This document shows positions 1-13,606 of a DNA stretch of 64,000 nucleotides, piece after piece. Origin of the DNA: Vespula vulgaris (taxonomy: Eukaryota > Arthropoda > Insecta > Hymenoptera > Vespidae); the NCBI RefSeq assembly GCF_905475345.1, contig NC_066586.1, forward strand, positions 4,810,400 to 4,874,399, given 5' to 3'. Both the position numbers and the translations under genes were made by a program. Every line of letters starts with the position of its first letter. Within the stretch, counting starts at the first letter, position 1. The notes beneath the pieces are model-generated. The model searched no databases and had not been told where the DNA came from. It worked only from the letters and a program-made list of their open reading frames with translations.

Positions 1-1694
1 GAGACTAGATACATAATTTTGATGTTACTATCGTCAATTATACGAAGCGAGTATCGTCAAGTGGGAAGATATAATGATTCGCCGTACGCGTTTCTTTTTG
101 TTTCTATATATACTTGCTTGAAACATTTTGTCTGGGAGTGTCTTTTAAAAAAATATTCACTGACGTTACCATGAAGCTGGAAAGATCGGATCGGTAGAAT
201 GGCTCGGTGAGCCTGACACAAGAGACTTGGACTCCTCAGATTCCGGAATATCTCGGAGCTTTTGGAGAGAGAAGAAAAAGAGAGAGAGAGAGAGAGAGAA
301 AGCGTACCAAATCAAGTCAGTATAACTGGAGGGTCACGTGTTTGACAGATCTCGAGAAAACGTGTTTCGTAAGAATTTCAGGCGTCCTCTCCTCTTTTTA
401 TCGCATCTCAACGATCTTTTCGAAAAGAAGGAACTCTTTTTACCTGCTTGGAAAGTATATTCGAATAATCGGTATGTGCGGAAATCTTCAAGTTTATTTC
501 AAAGTCATGTTTCGCAGTTTTCCAAAAATTTTATCGAAAGTGGAAAAAGCTTTCGAAGACGATTGAACCATCGAAAGAGGATAAGATCATCTCGAGCAAT
601 CGATTCGCGACGAACTTCTCTTTTCCTACGTTAGCACGTTCGAAACGATTCACAATTCGTTCGTCTATTTATATATGTCTTGTTTTTTTTCTTGTTTTTT
701 TCTTCTTCTTCTTCTTCTTCTTTACGATAACGAGATCGACGAGGGTGTACAGTCACTCGCATGATTCCGTGGTTTTTCCATAATATTTTGCATAAAGCGT
801 TTTATACGCGAATGAATATTATTTATAAAGAATAAGAAACAAGGACCGTGACCAATCGATGGAGAAACGACTTTCCTAAGAAAGTGTCATAAAAAGATTC
901 ATCATCGATCATCTCAAACACGAACGCACGTCAAGGAACGTGTACCGTTGAAGTAGCGACTATTCATTCCATTTTATTTATTCATTCGTTGCCAAAGAAA
1001 CTGAGAATACGATAAGTTTCCTTTCTTTCTTTTTTTCTTTCTTTCTTTTTTTTTTCTTATTTTTTTCATCAATTTCGTTTATCGAGATTATATTACTTTT
1101 ACACGTGAAATCGAGCTCGTTATTAGAGTGCTCGTTATTAGAGATCGAAAAAACGATATAATGATATAGGCTATCTCGAGAAAAAGAGATAACATATTTT
1201 ACGCTTCTTTGAATAAGAAATTTCCAAAGAGAAAAATTATTCCGACCGATCAACATGAAAGGATGAAAGATAAAAGATAATGAAAGTAAATTCGATAGGA
1301 ACGAATATTTTTTTTCTCCAATCGGATCGAAAGTATGGAATAATCCGATATATTTAACGATCGTATAACTATTCGTCAATTACGTAAACGTAGCAGGAAG
1401 CAAAGGAACACCCTATATAATTGTAAGAACTCGTAGACAAGTGAGTCTAAAAGTCAGATATTCACGAGTAAGAGAGTTCCTTCTTGCACGCCTTTCTAAT
1501 AAGATATTAGACGTCGGGTAGACAGTCTGCGATAAATCGAGTGTAGGTCTACCCTTTTTAAGAATAACATACGACACCCTTTAATGTATTCTCGTGAGAG
1601 TCCGTGCGTCATACGGGCGTACATTAGTGATGGTTCAGGTGTAGTAAGAGGAAGGGTGCAAGTAAGAGGAGAAGGAGAGATGGAAGAATGAAAT

Positions 1695-1755
<61 letters not shown>

Positions 1756-3030
1756 AAGAGAGGGTAAAGGATGGGGAGAAAGGGGGAAAGAAAAAAGCAC
1801 ACGGTCGGAGCTCATAAGCTCGTACGCACGCCACACGTCCGATAAATGGACGAGCAAAAACAACTCGAAGCTTGTCACGTTTCCAAGAACATTTCGTTTC
1901 GATCGATACGGCCTGCCATTACTGCCGATGTATAGTTTACGCTCGCCACACTCGTTCTCTCTCCCTCTTTCTCTTTCTCTCTCTCTCTTCCTCTCTTTCT
2001 CTTCCGCTTCGTTTATTTTATGTACTTGCTTTCCCGAAGCATTTACGTTTTATTTCGTTCTATTTTCATTCGTGGGGATAGGATAGTAGTTCATACTAAC
2101 ATAAGTTTGTTAAAACAAATCCATAGATCAGGAAAATCAAAGTACGTTTGATTCTTCTCTTTTTTTTTCTTTTCTTTTTTTTCATCGCGATAAAAGTGAT
2201 ACATAAATATATGCGATAAAAACAATTAAAAACAATTGGCATCGGAATATTGTTTTAAATCATCGGATAAGATCTTTTATTAAATAGATTTCACGCTGTA
2301 GTCAGTGATTTTCAACGTAACGCATTTCGTAATATATACGTAGGTAGCCGTATAATGCGATTCGCACCGGACTGGAAAATCAGGGCTTTACGTCTGGGAA
2401 AGAGACCTCCTAGATCGTGAATCCGCCTCTGTCTACGTGTCATTACGGGCTACCAATTTCGAGCAATGCACGCTCGCCTAGTAGAAGAATATGATTATAT
2501 AATAGATCGAAAAACTGATCCGAGATCGTTATACGATTAAAAGCCATATTATTTATTATTATTAGAGAAAAATAATATCGTTATATATGTATTAATGCAA
2601 TTAAATTACATAAAAGTATTTATAATTAATCAAAGAAATAGACAGATTTAAATACCGTAATTATAAAAAGTCCGTATATGTGTGTGCGTGTATACGAGTG
2701 AATTTAATTAATGAAAAAAAAATGGGAAAGACTCGACTCGACTCGGCTCGAGTCGTTTGCGGAAATACATTAGTGTAAGTCGTCGAATTGATTTGCTATG
2801 AAAAAAGATCACTAAGCGAGGGCTAGTCATCGAGGAAGAATGATGAGAAAATGATCGGATTGCATAATGCAGATAGAGAAAGTATAGACACGTGTACAAT
2901 GTCCACAGACGCCAGTAAGAAGCGTAGATTCGACTCGTTGGGGTTCTTACTGGGCCTCCTTCATTCCCCTCTCATACTTTCCTCCTCCTCGTCGTTTTGC
3001 TGCCCTTCGCCGACTCACCCTCGTCGACAG
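1..3030. other. no supported gene
   Basis: AT-rich DNA with (GA)n at 280-300 and 1705-1749, TTC-rich tracts near 690-720 and 1020-1070, and a CT-rich stretch at 1950-2010. The open frames here are short or microsatellite-driven. No convincing splice-bounded exon seen. Confidence 0.5.
1705..1749. repeat. (GA)n microsatellite
   Basis: About 22 GA units, followed by purine-rich flank. It produces long Ser-Leu or Arg-Glu pseudo-peptides on both strands that are not genes. Confidence 0.9.
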
Positions 3031-3103
3031 AAGCGCCAGCGCCCAAAGCAACGCTCGTAGAAGCCGACTTGTGTACCCACGTATACGAGCAAACTATTGA
3101 TCC
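3031..3103 (+). CDS. candidate exon
   Basis: A pyrimidine-rich stretch (CCTCCTCCTCGTCG...CCTCGTCGACAG) serves as acceptor. A 73-base block follows with a single open frame of 23 codons (APAPKATLVEADLCTHVYEQ, then TID), ending in the perfect donor CC|GTGAGT. The other + frames stop inside. A minus-strand frame is also open here with a GTGAGT donor, but it lacks a good acceptor. No partner exon was found. Confidence 0.25.
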
Positions 3104-6100
3104 GTGAGTAGTCACGCGATTCCCTCGTAGAAACGCCACTCAAACCTTTCCTGTGTCGTTTCTCCATCCCCTCCTTTCCTTTCCTACCTTCGCACATCGA
3201 TCCCCGCTCTCTTTCCACCACCAAAACACCCACTACCTTTTCCTTCTCCTCCTCCTTCTCCTCCTCTTCTTCTTCTTGCTCTTTCTATTCTTTCGCTTTA
3301 AACTTAAGTCGGATTTTTATAGTATCGAATAGTTGTAATCATCGGCCTTCCAGATAGATCGGACACGATAATCTGCGTTTCTTCAAAGTCAAACTCGCTT
3401 ACGGGCTTCGATGGTAAAACGTGTTCTCCACTTTACTTCGACGCTTTGGAGAACGTTTACTACGAGCATTATCGTTTACAGGACGTTTATTTAACGACAG
3501 GGACGTGTTACGGGGATTTACGAATTTCTTCATTTCGCATTAATTCGGATATAAGTATCGAAACGGAATTTTTACGATTCCAATTAATTTATTAATTATA
3601 ACGGAAGGGCGTTTTATAACGGACAATGACGTCGAATCATTCTATTCGATTAAGCCGACGATCAAAGAGGAAGCATCGAGGTGTGGACAGACGGCAATGT
3701 CGTTTCAGGAACAACCTCACCCCATTTATTTCATTTTCCATCGTACATCTCGTCTATGTCGCTTCGCGACTTTTGCCTCGCCCGGTTCGCAAGCATCGTT
3801 GGCTTTCACACTATTATCGCCAGTTTCTTGTCCTACCTTGCTCTTCTCTCCACCTTTCTCTCCTAACCACCCTCCTTTCTTCTCTAAACCCCTTAGTTCA
3901 GCCCATTTGCCGCGCTTTATCACCTGCCATCGCCTAACTCGCGATATATACCCACCTATGCCGCTCTGCTGGGCTAGGTCTTATCGGTAATGGTCCTATT
4001 TTTGGAATCTCCGCCCATTCTTCGCGTGACCCACCTCTACCGGCACCCCTACAACTCCGTAGTTTCTACCCTTCTTGCAGGAGCAGAGGAAAGGGGAGAA
4101 GGAGGATGAAGAGGAGGAGGAGGGGGAGAAGAAGGAGGAGGAAGCGAGATCCTCGTAACCGCACGCAGTTGGCCTTACCGCGAAACACGTTTCTTGATAC
4201 CGATCCGTAAAGGGAGGAATATAAAATTGTTCAGCCACGAAAGTGCGTGGAAGTTGGATCTTTAGGATAGGACGTAATTTGCGAGTCGTCCTTCGAACAT
4301 CCTTTAAGGGAAGGTTGACTTTCTTTTCTTTCTTTTTCTTTTCAATTCAATTACCTCAAGATATCTCTATCTGTAATTGTTATTACGTTGAGAAACAACA
4401 TATCGTTGTAATATTTTCTTTCTTTCTTTTTATTTATTTATTTATTTCTTTAATAACTCCCACACGAAGAACGTGTACATATGTACGTACTTTACCTATC
4501 GGCGAAGTTTCGATAAGACGGAAAAAAAGAGATTTGAATTAACCTCGGCATGGAAAGAGTCTTCTAGTTGTTAGAGGGCCGGTTAGCGTGACTTGGTTCA
4601 CGGATCGATAAACAGCGCTAGGGTTCCCGACTAAGCAGCCTCGGGTCACGAGAATATTATTAAGCGTGCTTTTCCGACGTCGAAAACGGAACCGGCTTGC
4701 CTAGGCCACCATCATAGTTCCCTATCCTGGCTTTTGCTTTTAGCTCTGTTCCGTGGGACGATGCCGACGAAAGGGAAATATGTACCTACTTATCTTTAAA
4801 GGCACGAACCCACTTTTCTCCTCGTCATTTTCAAACGCAATCAAGATTTTCATCGAGCTTGATAGGACCGATAGGAAAGTACCAAGCTTCTCGCGCAATG
4901 TTTCAAACTTTTTAATTATACGATTTCGATTTGATATCGAATGTATTCATTATCTCTATACACTCACGAATTTGAGTAGAAAGTATCTAATGAGTTGAGA
5001 AAAAGGAAAAAGAAAGGAAAAGAGATAAATCTTGATTCATACGTATGTAGGTCATTCGACGACGGACTATCTTATCCCTTTTTCAAATTCGTATAATCGT
5101 TAAATAACCCTCCTAAAAGGACGAGTCATGTTGCAGACACGTTGAAGGCGATCGTTAGTTTTGTAGATAATACATTCGACATCTGCTCTATCTTCGTGGC
5201 AAAGGGGAGAGCGAAGCAGATGACCAAATGACTTTCGCGGTTCCGATGCAATGAACACGAAATGTTCCTTACGTGAAAAAGAACAGGGAAGAGTAAAGTA
5301 AAGGTATGGAGAGTGGGTAAGATAAAATGGAGCGAACTTTCGAGTACTTTCAAAGACAGTAGAGAAAGATGAATAGGTTTTCACAGACGAGTTAAGAAAG
5401 GTAACGTTGTGTGTGTATGCGTGCGCGTGTGTGCATGCGGTCATGTACCCTAACCACAGTAAATGGAATATATAATATACATATATTATATTTATATGTA
5501 AATATATATATATATATATACATCATATGTATTTTGCATAATTTACAGATCCATCATGTGTGTTATTATATCATACGTATGTAGGTCTTAGTTACGTATA
5601 TGTATATTTATAAAAAATTTGCACGCATCAGAGTACTCCATACGGATATATGGAAAAGTAGGTGTGTAAGTCGATCGAAAGGGATCGGTAAGAAAGAAAT
5701 AGTCATATGCCGTCATGCGGTCATTCATGTCCACGTATACCCCACGTAAAGTTCTTCGCTTTACTCGCGCGTACTCGTCCACGTCTCTATAGGACACACG
5801 TTTCGCCCTCACACACGTTCGTTTCTCGGCTAAGCGTTTAAATCGAACACGTGACTATACATCCTACGCTACGTGGTGAACCGCCTACGTGCCGGCAATC
5901 GCTTTGCCATCGATCAGAAGCAGTCTCGGTAAATCGTATAAATCGTGATTCGCTAAGGGTGGATATATATATACATACATACATATATATACAAGTACAT
6001 AAGTTATATACATAGGTATAGGTACTTGAAGCGGCATTAAACGTCGATTTATAACTCATATTCGATAACATCCTTTAAAAGAAAAAGCAACCAAACGATT

Positions 6101-8258
6101 TGGTTACTTCTCGATTATATTCAACCTGGTGCATTCATTCAGGCGCGTTTCAACGAAAAAATGCTTACTGGACGATTCGATCGCGCGACCAAAAATCTCC
6201 CATGCGTGACGCCCACTTGTCCCGTCAGCCTTGAAGAGCCAGCTGATAGGGACGACCACCGGAACGCGTCTCTCGGTTCGCTCTGTCTCTTTGTTCGCCT
6301 TTCCTGACGCGTCCAAAAGTTTCGACGCAAAACATAGCGTTTCGAGCTGGAACGAGCACGCTCGAAACGCTATGGACAATCCTCCGCTTTCCATTAATTT
6401 CGTAACATCGAATCTTTTTTTTCCTTCCTTTCTCGTGGGAAAAGAAAATTCGGAATTTAAAGAGATAAGTCGGTCGATTCTCGCAAACTCATCAAATTGC
6501 TAATTTCGTTCCCATCTTCGTTTTCTATATAAGCGTACTCATATACCTTTTTATCTGTAACATGTTTATATATCAAGAATCTCAAGTATATATCTCATTT
6601 ATATATAAATTATATATATTAAGAACGGTATTTACTTATGTTACTACTTATGTCATTAATTATGAAAGCGATTAAAATGAAAATTACCTGTATAAAATTG
6701 AATTAAATCGTTTATCCGTTTATAACCATAATTCGAAATATATTAAAAGAGAAAATATTTGATATAGGATTTTTTTTATCAACCCTCCGCTCGTACTTTC
6801 ATATAGATATCTTATATACTTAATTTATTACTTGCTCGATATAAGTCCGTACCAAAAAGAGAAAAAGAAAAGAGGAAAGAAAAGAAAAGAAAGAAGAGAA
6901 AAGAAAGGAAACCATACACTTTTATTAATATCTACGTATAGATAGTGGTTAAGGGAAACACTTTTTATAGGTATTGTCCATGGCGTTATCCAGTCGCACG
7001 CGCCTCGCGCGTAATGGACGCGTCCTGGAAAAGTACACGACGCGTATGCTCTTTTTATTACGTGCCACGTAGATACACCAGCCGAGAGAGTAAAAAGAAA
7101 GAACGACTTACCCCTGTTGCTTTACGAGGTGTCGATACCGCGCCCCGTGTAAACCTACATATATAAAGGGCGTTTACTCTGTTAACGCGTGTGCGATGAG
7201 CACGCGCACGCCAACGTATAAGAGGAAGGACGAAAGACTTATCGTTCGCTTATTGCACCGACGAACTTTACGACGAGCCAAGGTGGAGGTTATAGGATAT
7301 GTTCCTTTCTATCCTTACACATCCTTTTTTAGCTTGACTGCTAATACAGGAAGCGTTGTGCCGATCGAATCATCCTCTCGTTCTCTCTTTTATATTATTA
7401 ATTTTTTCCTTCCTTGACTCATATTAACGTTCTCCGTTTTTCCGGTTTTTTCTTTATATTTTCTTTCCTTCCTTTTTTCTTTTCTTTTCTTTTCCTTTTT
7501 TTTCTTTTTTACATTTACGTCGCATCTCCAAGAGTCTTCGATCTTTCTAAACGCAACTAAATCGAAATATTTATGATTATTTGTATTTAAAAACAATCTT
7601 TTTTTTTTTCTTATTATTGTCGATTAGCTACGTATAATGCGATACTTTGTATCGATTAAAATTCTTTGTAGAGGTGAAAAGATAGTACTTGTCGTCTGAT
7701 GAATACTTTAGCAATATTAGTTATTTACGTTGTGATTGATTCTAATCAGATAAATATATCTATCCATCTATATATAAAATAAGGTTATTTGAAATGTAAT
7801 TTTGAAGGAAATCGTGAATGCCAATTTGTTTGAAAATTACTTTTCTACTATTTATGCTCTATATACTGTCGGAACAAGTATATGATAACTTCCAATTATT
7901 TAAGACTAGGTCTCGGTAAATGTACGCTTTATTTTATTTTCAAAGCTGCATTTTCTTACGAAGGAAATAATGTCAAATGGATGAAATACAGAATGTTCAT
8001 TCGATTTCATTTATTAACCCGTAGCAATGACTCCACGTATTCGATAATTCAGCTCAAAACGTAGGCATTTAAATAGATAGAGGTACATACATGCACCGAC
8101 AAGGGTAAATTTCCTCTCTCGGCTGTGTTATACCAGCAATACCGTCGAAAGGAGAAAGGAGAAATGAATTACGTTCGGCTTGCACGTGCTACTCCGTACG
8201 GCGAGATAGAGAGTTGGAGGAGGAAAGAACAGCAAGAACGGGGGACCGTGAGAAATTG

Positions 8259-8292
<34 letters not shown>

Positions 8293-8829
8293 GGTCGTTG
8301 ATCCTCGAGGAAGTCTTCGCGACCTTGCAACGAAAAGTGCTCGGCTATGCGGGGAAAGGACTATCGATTTGATTTCCTTGGATTAGCTGACGCGACTGTA
8401 ATTTCGTTTCGAAACGAAATTCCACTTGAATTAAAATTCAAATTAAGCCAATATGCACCCTTCCTCTTTCTGCCCTTCTCGTTCTGTACCCTCTTGATTC
8501 TTCCATCGCTTTTCGTAATTTAATATATTTATCGAAACGACGAGGATTCGAACAAAGGGTCGCATTTTTTCTTTTTACTACGTAATGTTCGTGGTGGAAA
8601 AAGAAAATGAGGATGTTCGGATGGGAAGAAGAGGAGGAAGGAAGGGAAAAAGTAGGATGAAGAAAGGAAGGAAGGAAGGAAGGAAGGAAGGAAGGAAGGA
8701 AGGAAGGAAGGAAGGAAAGGAAGCGAAACGTTTTCTCAATATATAGGAGAATTCGAGTCCGCAATGCGGCTAACCGAGAAAGGAGTCGAACGATTACGGT
8801 CGCGCGATCGGTGCGCCATGTTTTTTAAA
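3104..8829. other. no supported gene; a few GC-richer patches
   Basis: GC-richer patches at 3640-4000, 4080-4240 (GGA-rich, Ser/Glu pseudo-peptides), 4550-4750 and 6130-6400 have open frames on both strands but no paired splice sites I trust. A weak minus block at 7113-7155 has acceptor ATATATGTAG and donor GTAAGT. (TA)-rich DNA at 5460-5520 and 6540-6740, and a (GA)n at 8259-8294. Confidence 0.45.
8665..8720. repeat. (AAGG)n microsatellite
   Basis: About 13 tetranucleotide units, just upstream of the GC-rich ORF at 8830. Confidence 0.9.
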
Positions 8830-9048
8830 ATGCAGCGAACCGTCACGCGAGATGCCACCCCGATGGTGCCGTCGGCCCTGCTACTTTTGCTTCTGCTGTT
8901 GCTAATGCTACTAGCGGTGATGGAAGAGGAGGAGGAGGAGGAGGAGGAGGAGAAGGAGAAACAGGAGGAGGGAGTTTATCGGATGTCCGCCGTTGAGGAG
9001 GACGACTTCGACGTCGACGTCGAGGATGGTTTCGACGGTGGCCGGTAG
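8830..9048 (+). CDS. candidate ORF with Leu-rich segment and Glu run
   Basis: An open frame reads from the ATG at 8830 (or 8863) to TAG at 9048. From 8863 it starts MVPSA, then has a run of about ten Leu with MLLAV, resembling a signal peptide or membrane anchor, followed by about ten Glu encoded by GAG repeats and an acidic tail (EEDDFDVDVEDGFDGG). The island is GC-rich and lies just after an (AAGG)n tract. The Leu and Glu runs partly come from CTN and GAG trinucleotide repeats, so coding is uncertain. The minus strand reads as a Pro-rich frame. Confidence 0.22.
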   Translation: MQRTVTRDATPMVPSALLLLLLLLLMLLAVMEEEEEEEEEEKEKQEEGVYRMSAVEEDDFDVDVEDGFDGGR

Positions 9049-12000
9049 CCGCAGTGCTGGCGCAGCGCCCTGACCTCAAAATACCGCCATTGGATCGATA
9101 GAAAACTTCCTTCCTACCCTTCCTGTCGCGCGTACCTCGTGCGGACTTCAACGAACTTCCCGAAGAACACCTTTTTTACCCCTTAACACGTCCAATTTGT
9201 CGAAATTTCAAAAGATTCATTAATCGTAACGATTAAAACATAACGTTTTAATACCTATATGCGAATATAAATCGCGAAAGATCTAGGCAATTTATGTATA
9301 ATTTTAAGGATTTAACGAAATATTTAAGAACGTTTTGAATTTATAGACCTTTCACTCGAATTTAAAAAATTTTGTTGTTCTTGTAACACCGTCTTTCTTT
9401 CTAAAAATTCTTATCTCGCTTTTTCTCTTTCTATTTCTATCTGTATTCTTCAGTGTACCGATAGAGAAGGGCCAAGCAAACGCAAGCTTGTACGAAATGG
9501 ATTAAAATTCGATCTATTCCCGTTAATGTTCCAACATTACGAAAATTAGATTCGTTGACCTGCAAGAGGTAGGTACGTTTAACAATCTGCCATCTTACCG
9601 CGAACGTGCTTGAAACCGCATGCGACTCGAGAACTGAAGGCTATTTTGTCGAAGCGGTTTTAAAAGTCGCCTCGGAAATTATCCTGAATGTTCGTCGAGG
9701 TAGAAAGAGGAAGATGGAGGGTCGACGAAGAGAGGAAAGGGTAGAAACGAAGGGCAGGTCCGTACGGACCTTTCGTGTTCTCGCTTTTGGCATTTCGCAC
9801 GAATTATAAACTCTCAACTCCCCTTTCCTTATCCTTCTCCGTTTTCATTAGGGACGGGTTTTCTAAGGTCAAACGTTAGAACGTAGGTAAAAAATAAGTT
9901 GCCATTTAAATGTAAGGAAGTGAACTACCGAACGAAAAATAAGTTCTCTTAAATTTATCTCTTTTCCTCCTTTTATATCTTTCTTTTTTTCATAATAAAT
10001 TCGACTAAAAATTTACATACTTTTCGTTATACCTCGTAAGATGAATTGATAGCAGTTCACGTTATTTCAATATACGATTAAGGTAATCCAAGCAAGATTA
10101 ACCGATTAGATCCTTTCGACGTCATTACATTCGCCTATTAACCTTGCCGCTTTCGTTCGGTAAACGTAACGGTGAACGAATATTAAGTCTCTTTCTATTC
10201 ATAGAAAAAAGAATTCAAGGGAGAGAACGAAAAACAGGAAGATAGAGAGAGAGAGAGAGAGAATGAGGGAAACGTTAAGCCACTGCGCATTTCGGTTAAT
10301 TTTTCTTTGCGATTAACTCGAATCGCACTCGAATAGATTTCACGCCCGATTTAATAAGGCTCGATCATGCACGATCGCATGATCGCAGGTGTATAAACGA
10401 GTTTTGTGAAATACGAAGCGTTTTATGTTGAAAAAGTATATATCCCAGTATCCAAGGTGCCCAAGAGCCGAGGAGAACTTTACAATCCTAATTAGTGGCA
10501 CTTTGGTAAAGTCGTTAGCCGAAGTATTTTCGATAAGACAACGTAGAATCATAAGACATCGGAAAGACGATGAAACTTTCAAATAAAATCAAACGAGTTC
10601 TTGTATCTTTTTTCCAGGAATTATATTTGCACCGAGTGTATCCGATTGTTCGTCCATTCCGAGATCATTGCTTGCAATCGACGAATATGTTTTTTATTTC
10701 TTGTAACTTTATTCTTTTGATAATTATAACGAGCTGGAACGTCAAAAAAATTTTTCTCCTGACCGATCGAATATTCTAAACCAGTGATTCTCAAAGTACC
10801 TACGTGGAATCATCCGTGATACCAACAAAAAATTCATGGGTTGTGTGTGACAATACAAAAGCGATAGATCGAATTATTGGGACGTGCCAAATTTTATTTT
10901 ATTCGTGTTAGAGATAAAAGATTGATTGATTCGACGATATCGCTTATAGCTTAATTATGTTTTATTCCAATAAAGCCTGAAATATCAAAATATCAAAACA
11001 AAATTTTCGTTTCGTTTAACATTTCTGAAATTAAATTTAACGAGGATCGAATACGAGGTGATCGTTCAAAAAATATGGACGGTTCACGATGAAAAAAGTT
11101 TGTTGGAATCATATCTTGACACCAAGCGATATACTATAAATGCGAGCAAAAGTCAAAAGAGGAAGATTTATTATTCGAACGTTTTTACGTTTCGTCAGTT
11201 TGCGAAACGTTAAAGCTATTAACAGATAATAATCTGGAAGAGTTGAAAACGTTTAACTGGAGAAAAAAAAACAGTAATTGTATATATATCATAAGGAATG
11301 TAAAAAAAAAAAAAACAAGGAAAGAAAGGAAGATATCTCGTTATTGTATATGTGATATAGACTATTCGTTTCAATCGGGATCCTTGAAAATATATGTGTA
11401 TATTTGATAAAAAGTTAGATGTCTGTCTCTTTGAGACATCACGTAGGTTTATTCGTAATACGTTCTTGTAGAATGGAGGAACGAACTGGGTGGACGAACC
11501 GGAGGAAGAGAGTAGGTCGGTTTGGGTTAATGTCGTGTCGTCTAGGTCAAGGAATGGCCACTGGACTCGATCGGTCGTTTATCTCGACGCAGTCGTAACC
11601 TACTTGGAAACTACCGGTAATGTTAATCGTCATCCATAGATCGATTCAAACGTCTTCTCTTTACTTCAGTCGCGTAAAAAGTTGTTTCTTAAAGAGTACA
11701 AACGTTTCTTGGATTTTCAATTAACGGGAAGGAACTTCAATCGAGTTTATTTGTCGATTGAATTTTGTCGTTATTTATTCGCTTCCGTAATAATAATTGA
11801 AATTTAGTTTCTCTTTTTTTCTTTTTTTAATTTTATTTTCGTTAACGTTAATTCGAATATAAAGTGATCCCAAGATTCATATCACTCTCTGGTTACGCTG
11901 ACTCTGCTTACATGGAAGGGAATGTAGATTGTAGAGACACTGTACGTTTGTTTACGATGAAAATAAACAGTAAAGAGAGACAGAGAGCGAGAGAAAGAGA

Positions 12001-13545
12001 AAGACACACATATACTTTATTAAACTCGAGCACACTAGACGCCATTTTGTCGGTAATTATATGCCTTGCACCTCGTGTTACTTTTATAATGCAGCTTAAT
12101 TACTTCTAATTACGAATGAAGACTTCGGTATTACATCATGATGTACCGCCTATAATAAACTTGCGAATTTTAGACGAAGCTAGTTACGAGGAATGAATTT
12201 TTGTCTTGATTGATCGTCACTTAATCGTATTTAATTATTTTTACATCGTTTCAAGTTAACCCGTCAGGAAAGATATCGATTTTTTCTTTCGACGATACGC
12301 CTTTCATCGCGACGATCTTTTTTTTTTGTTTACAAAAAAGACGAATCTTTTTTCGATTGAATCGAAGAAATGAAAAATGTAAATATGTTAGAAGATCGAT
12401 TTTATCGAGGGAATAGGAAAGAAGTATCGTAGAAACGAGTCAGACTGGTTCCATAAGTCGGGCGACGTTGTAGTTTCCCTTTTGTTTCGCTATATAACCG
12501 TGCATCGTTCATTCATCGAAGTCGTTATCTTCGAGCGGAACGCACCGTTTCGTTTTCATTCGCAGGGAAATGCGTTCAGCGAACTATTGGAATGTGTGTC
12601 AGGGTTCTCCGATCTAAGACTTGGAACATCGAATCACGTATTTACTTACTTATTTTACTATCTATCTTTTTCTTCCTCGTTCGTAACGCTCGAAAATTCA
12701 TTTCGATAGTTTTATCTTCGTTTTATTTTCGTTAAGTTAATAAAGAACGAAAAGATTGTATTCAATCGTAAGATCGTATCGTATAGTAATTTGTGTATCT
12801 TAGATTTATCTTTTAATTACCATTAGCTTTTTAAACGCGGACAATTACGTTGCATATGCGGTATTCAGAAGCAACTGTATTATCGTTTCGTTTTATCCTA
12901 AGTGCATCGGAAAGCCCGTGAAAGGTAAGCTTGTAGCTAGAGCTAGCATGTTCGGAGAACGCGAACGGGTGCACGCTAACGTTAGCGATGCTTCGAAAAT
13001 TCCAGGAATGAGAGTACCTTGTCCCTTACCAGAAACCTTTCTTCGCTTTCCAGGAAGTTAAACATCACGGGCTAAGGCTAACTTTCCCTCGACTTGCTTC
13101 GAAACTGTCATAGAATGTGCGATAGTATCTGAACGAAGAAGGAATAGAGGTGGAGTTAAGAAAGGGAGTAATAGTCACTTAAGTTGCTTTTTCTTCTTTT
13201 TTTTTTTTCTTTACGTTTAATCAGTCTTCATTTCAGAAAAAAAAGAAAAAAAAACCAAAAGCACGATCAATTAATCATATTGAAATTGCAAAAGTTAATT
13301 AAAATCTATCCTCAATCTTTTCCCCTAGCATCGGGAACTCTTACATCAAAATGACATTTCGCTTGAAAATATTATTCTTGATAGTTTGAAAATCTTACAT
13401 TGAAAGTTGCATAATAATGCATCGTTGCGTATCGATTGACGTAATATAAATAAGAGAAGCATGGGAAATATCGAAAGTACTCGTAAATAATTAAGCGATA
13501 GCACCAGTCATTGGACATAGAATGAGTATTCCTAGAGTCTTAAAA

Positions 13546-13606
13546 GGGGACACGAGCAGAGTAACAAGTAATAAATTTATTATTTATTACTCTTCAACGT
13601 GTCCCC
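13546..13606. repeat. 61-nt near-perfect inverted repeat (hairpin)
   Basis: The ends are GGGGACACG and its exact reverse complement CGTGTCCCC. Inside, the arms continue with 15 of 17 matching positions (GAGTAACAAGTAATAAA against GAGTAATAAATAATAAA in reverse complement), separated by a short mismatched bulge. The arms meet at an AAATTT centre with almost no loop. It could be a tiny MITE-like remnant, an RNA hairpin or a cruciform-prone site. No target-site duplication was evident. Confidence 0.75.

Noticed and set aside
1496..1878. Long Ser/Leu-rich open frames across CT/GA repeats (also at 17735, 32570-33049, 35139-35836, 38809, 55402-56242, 61131, 61914-62412)
   Set aside because: The open length comes from dinucleotide repeats, which have no stops in any frame. 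The peptides are SL or RE strings without other support.
4080..4240. GGA-rich block giving Ser- or Glu-rich frames
   Set aside because: It is low-complexity trinucleotide sequence with no splice support.
6104..6503. Open frames of 90-96 codons on both strands
   Set aside because: There are no paired splice sites and no recognisable features. Both-strand openness in a locally GC-rich patch is expected by chance.
8536..8565. tRNA B-box-like word GTTCGAATCC on the minus strand
   Set aside because: The flanking bases do not form a T-arm stem, and no A box or acceptor stem is present at the right distance.
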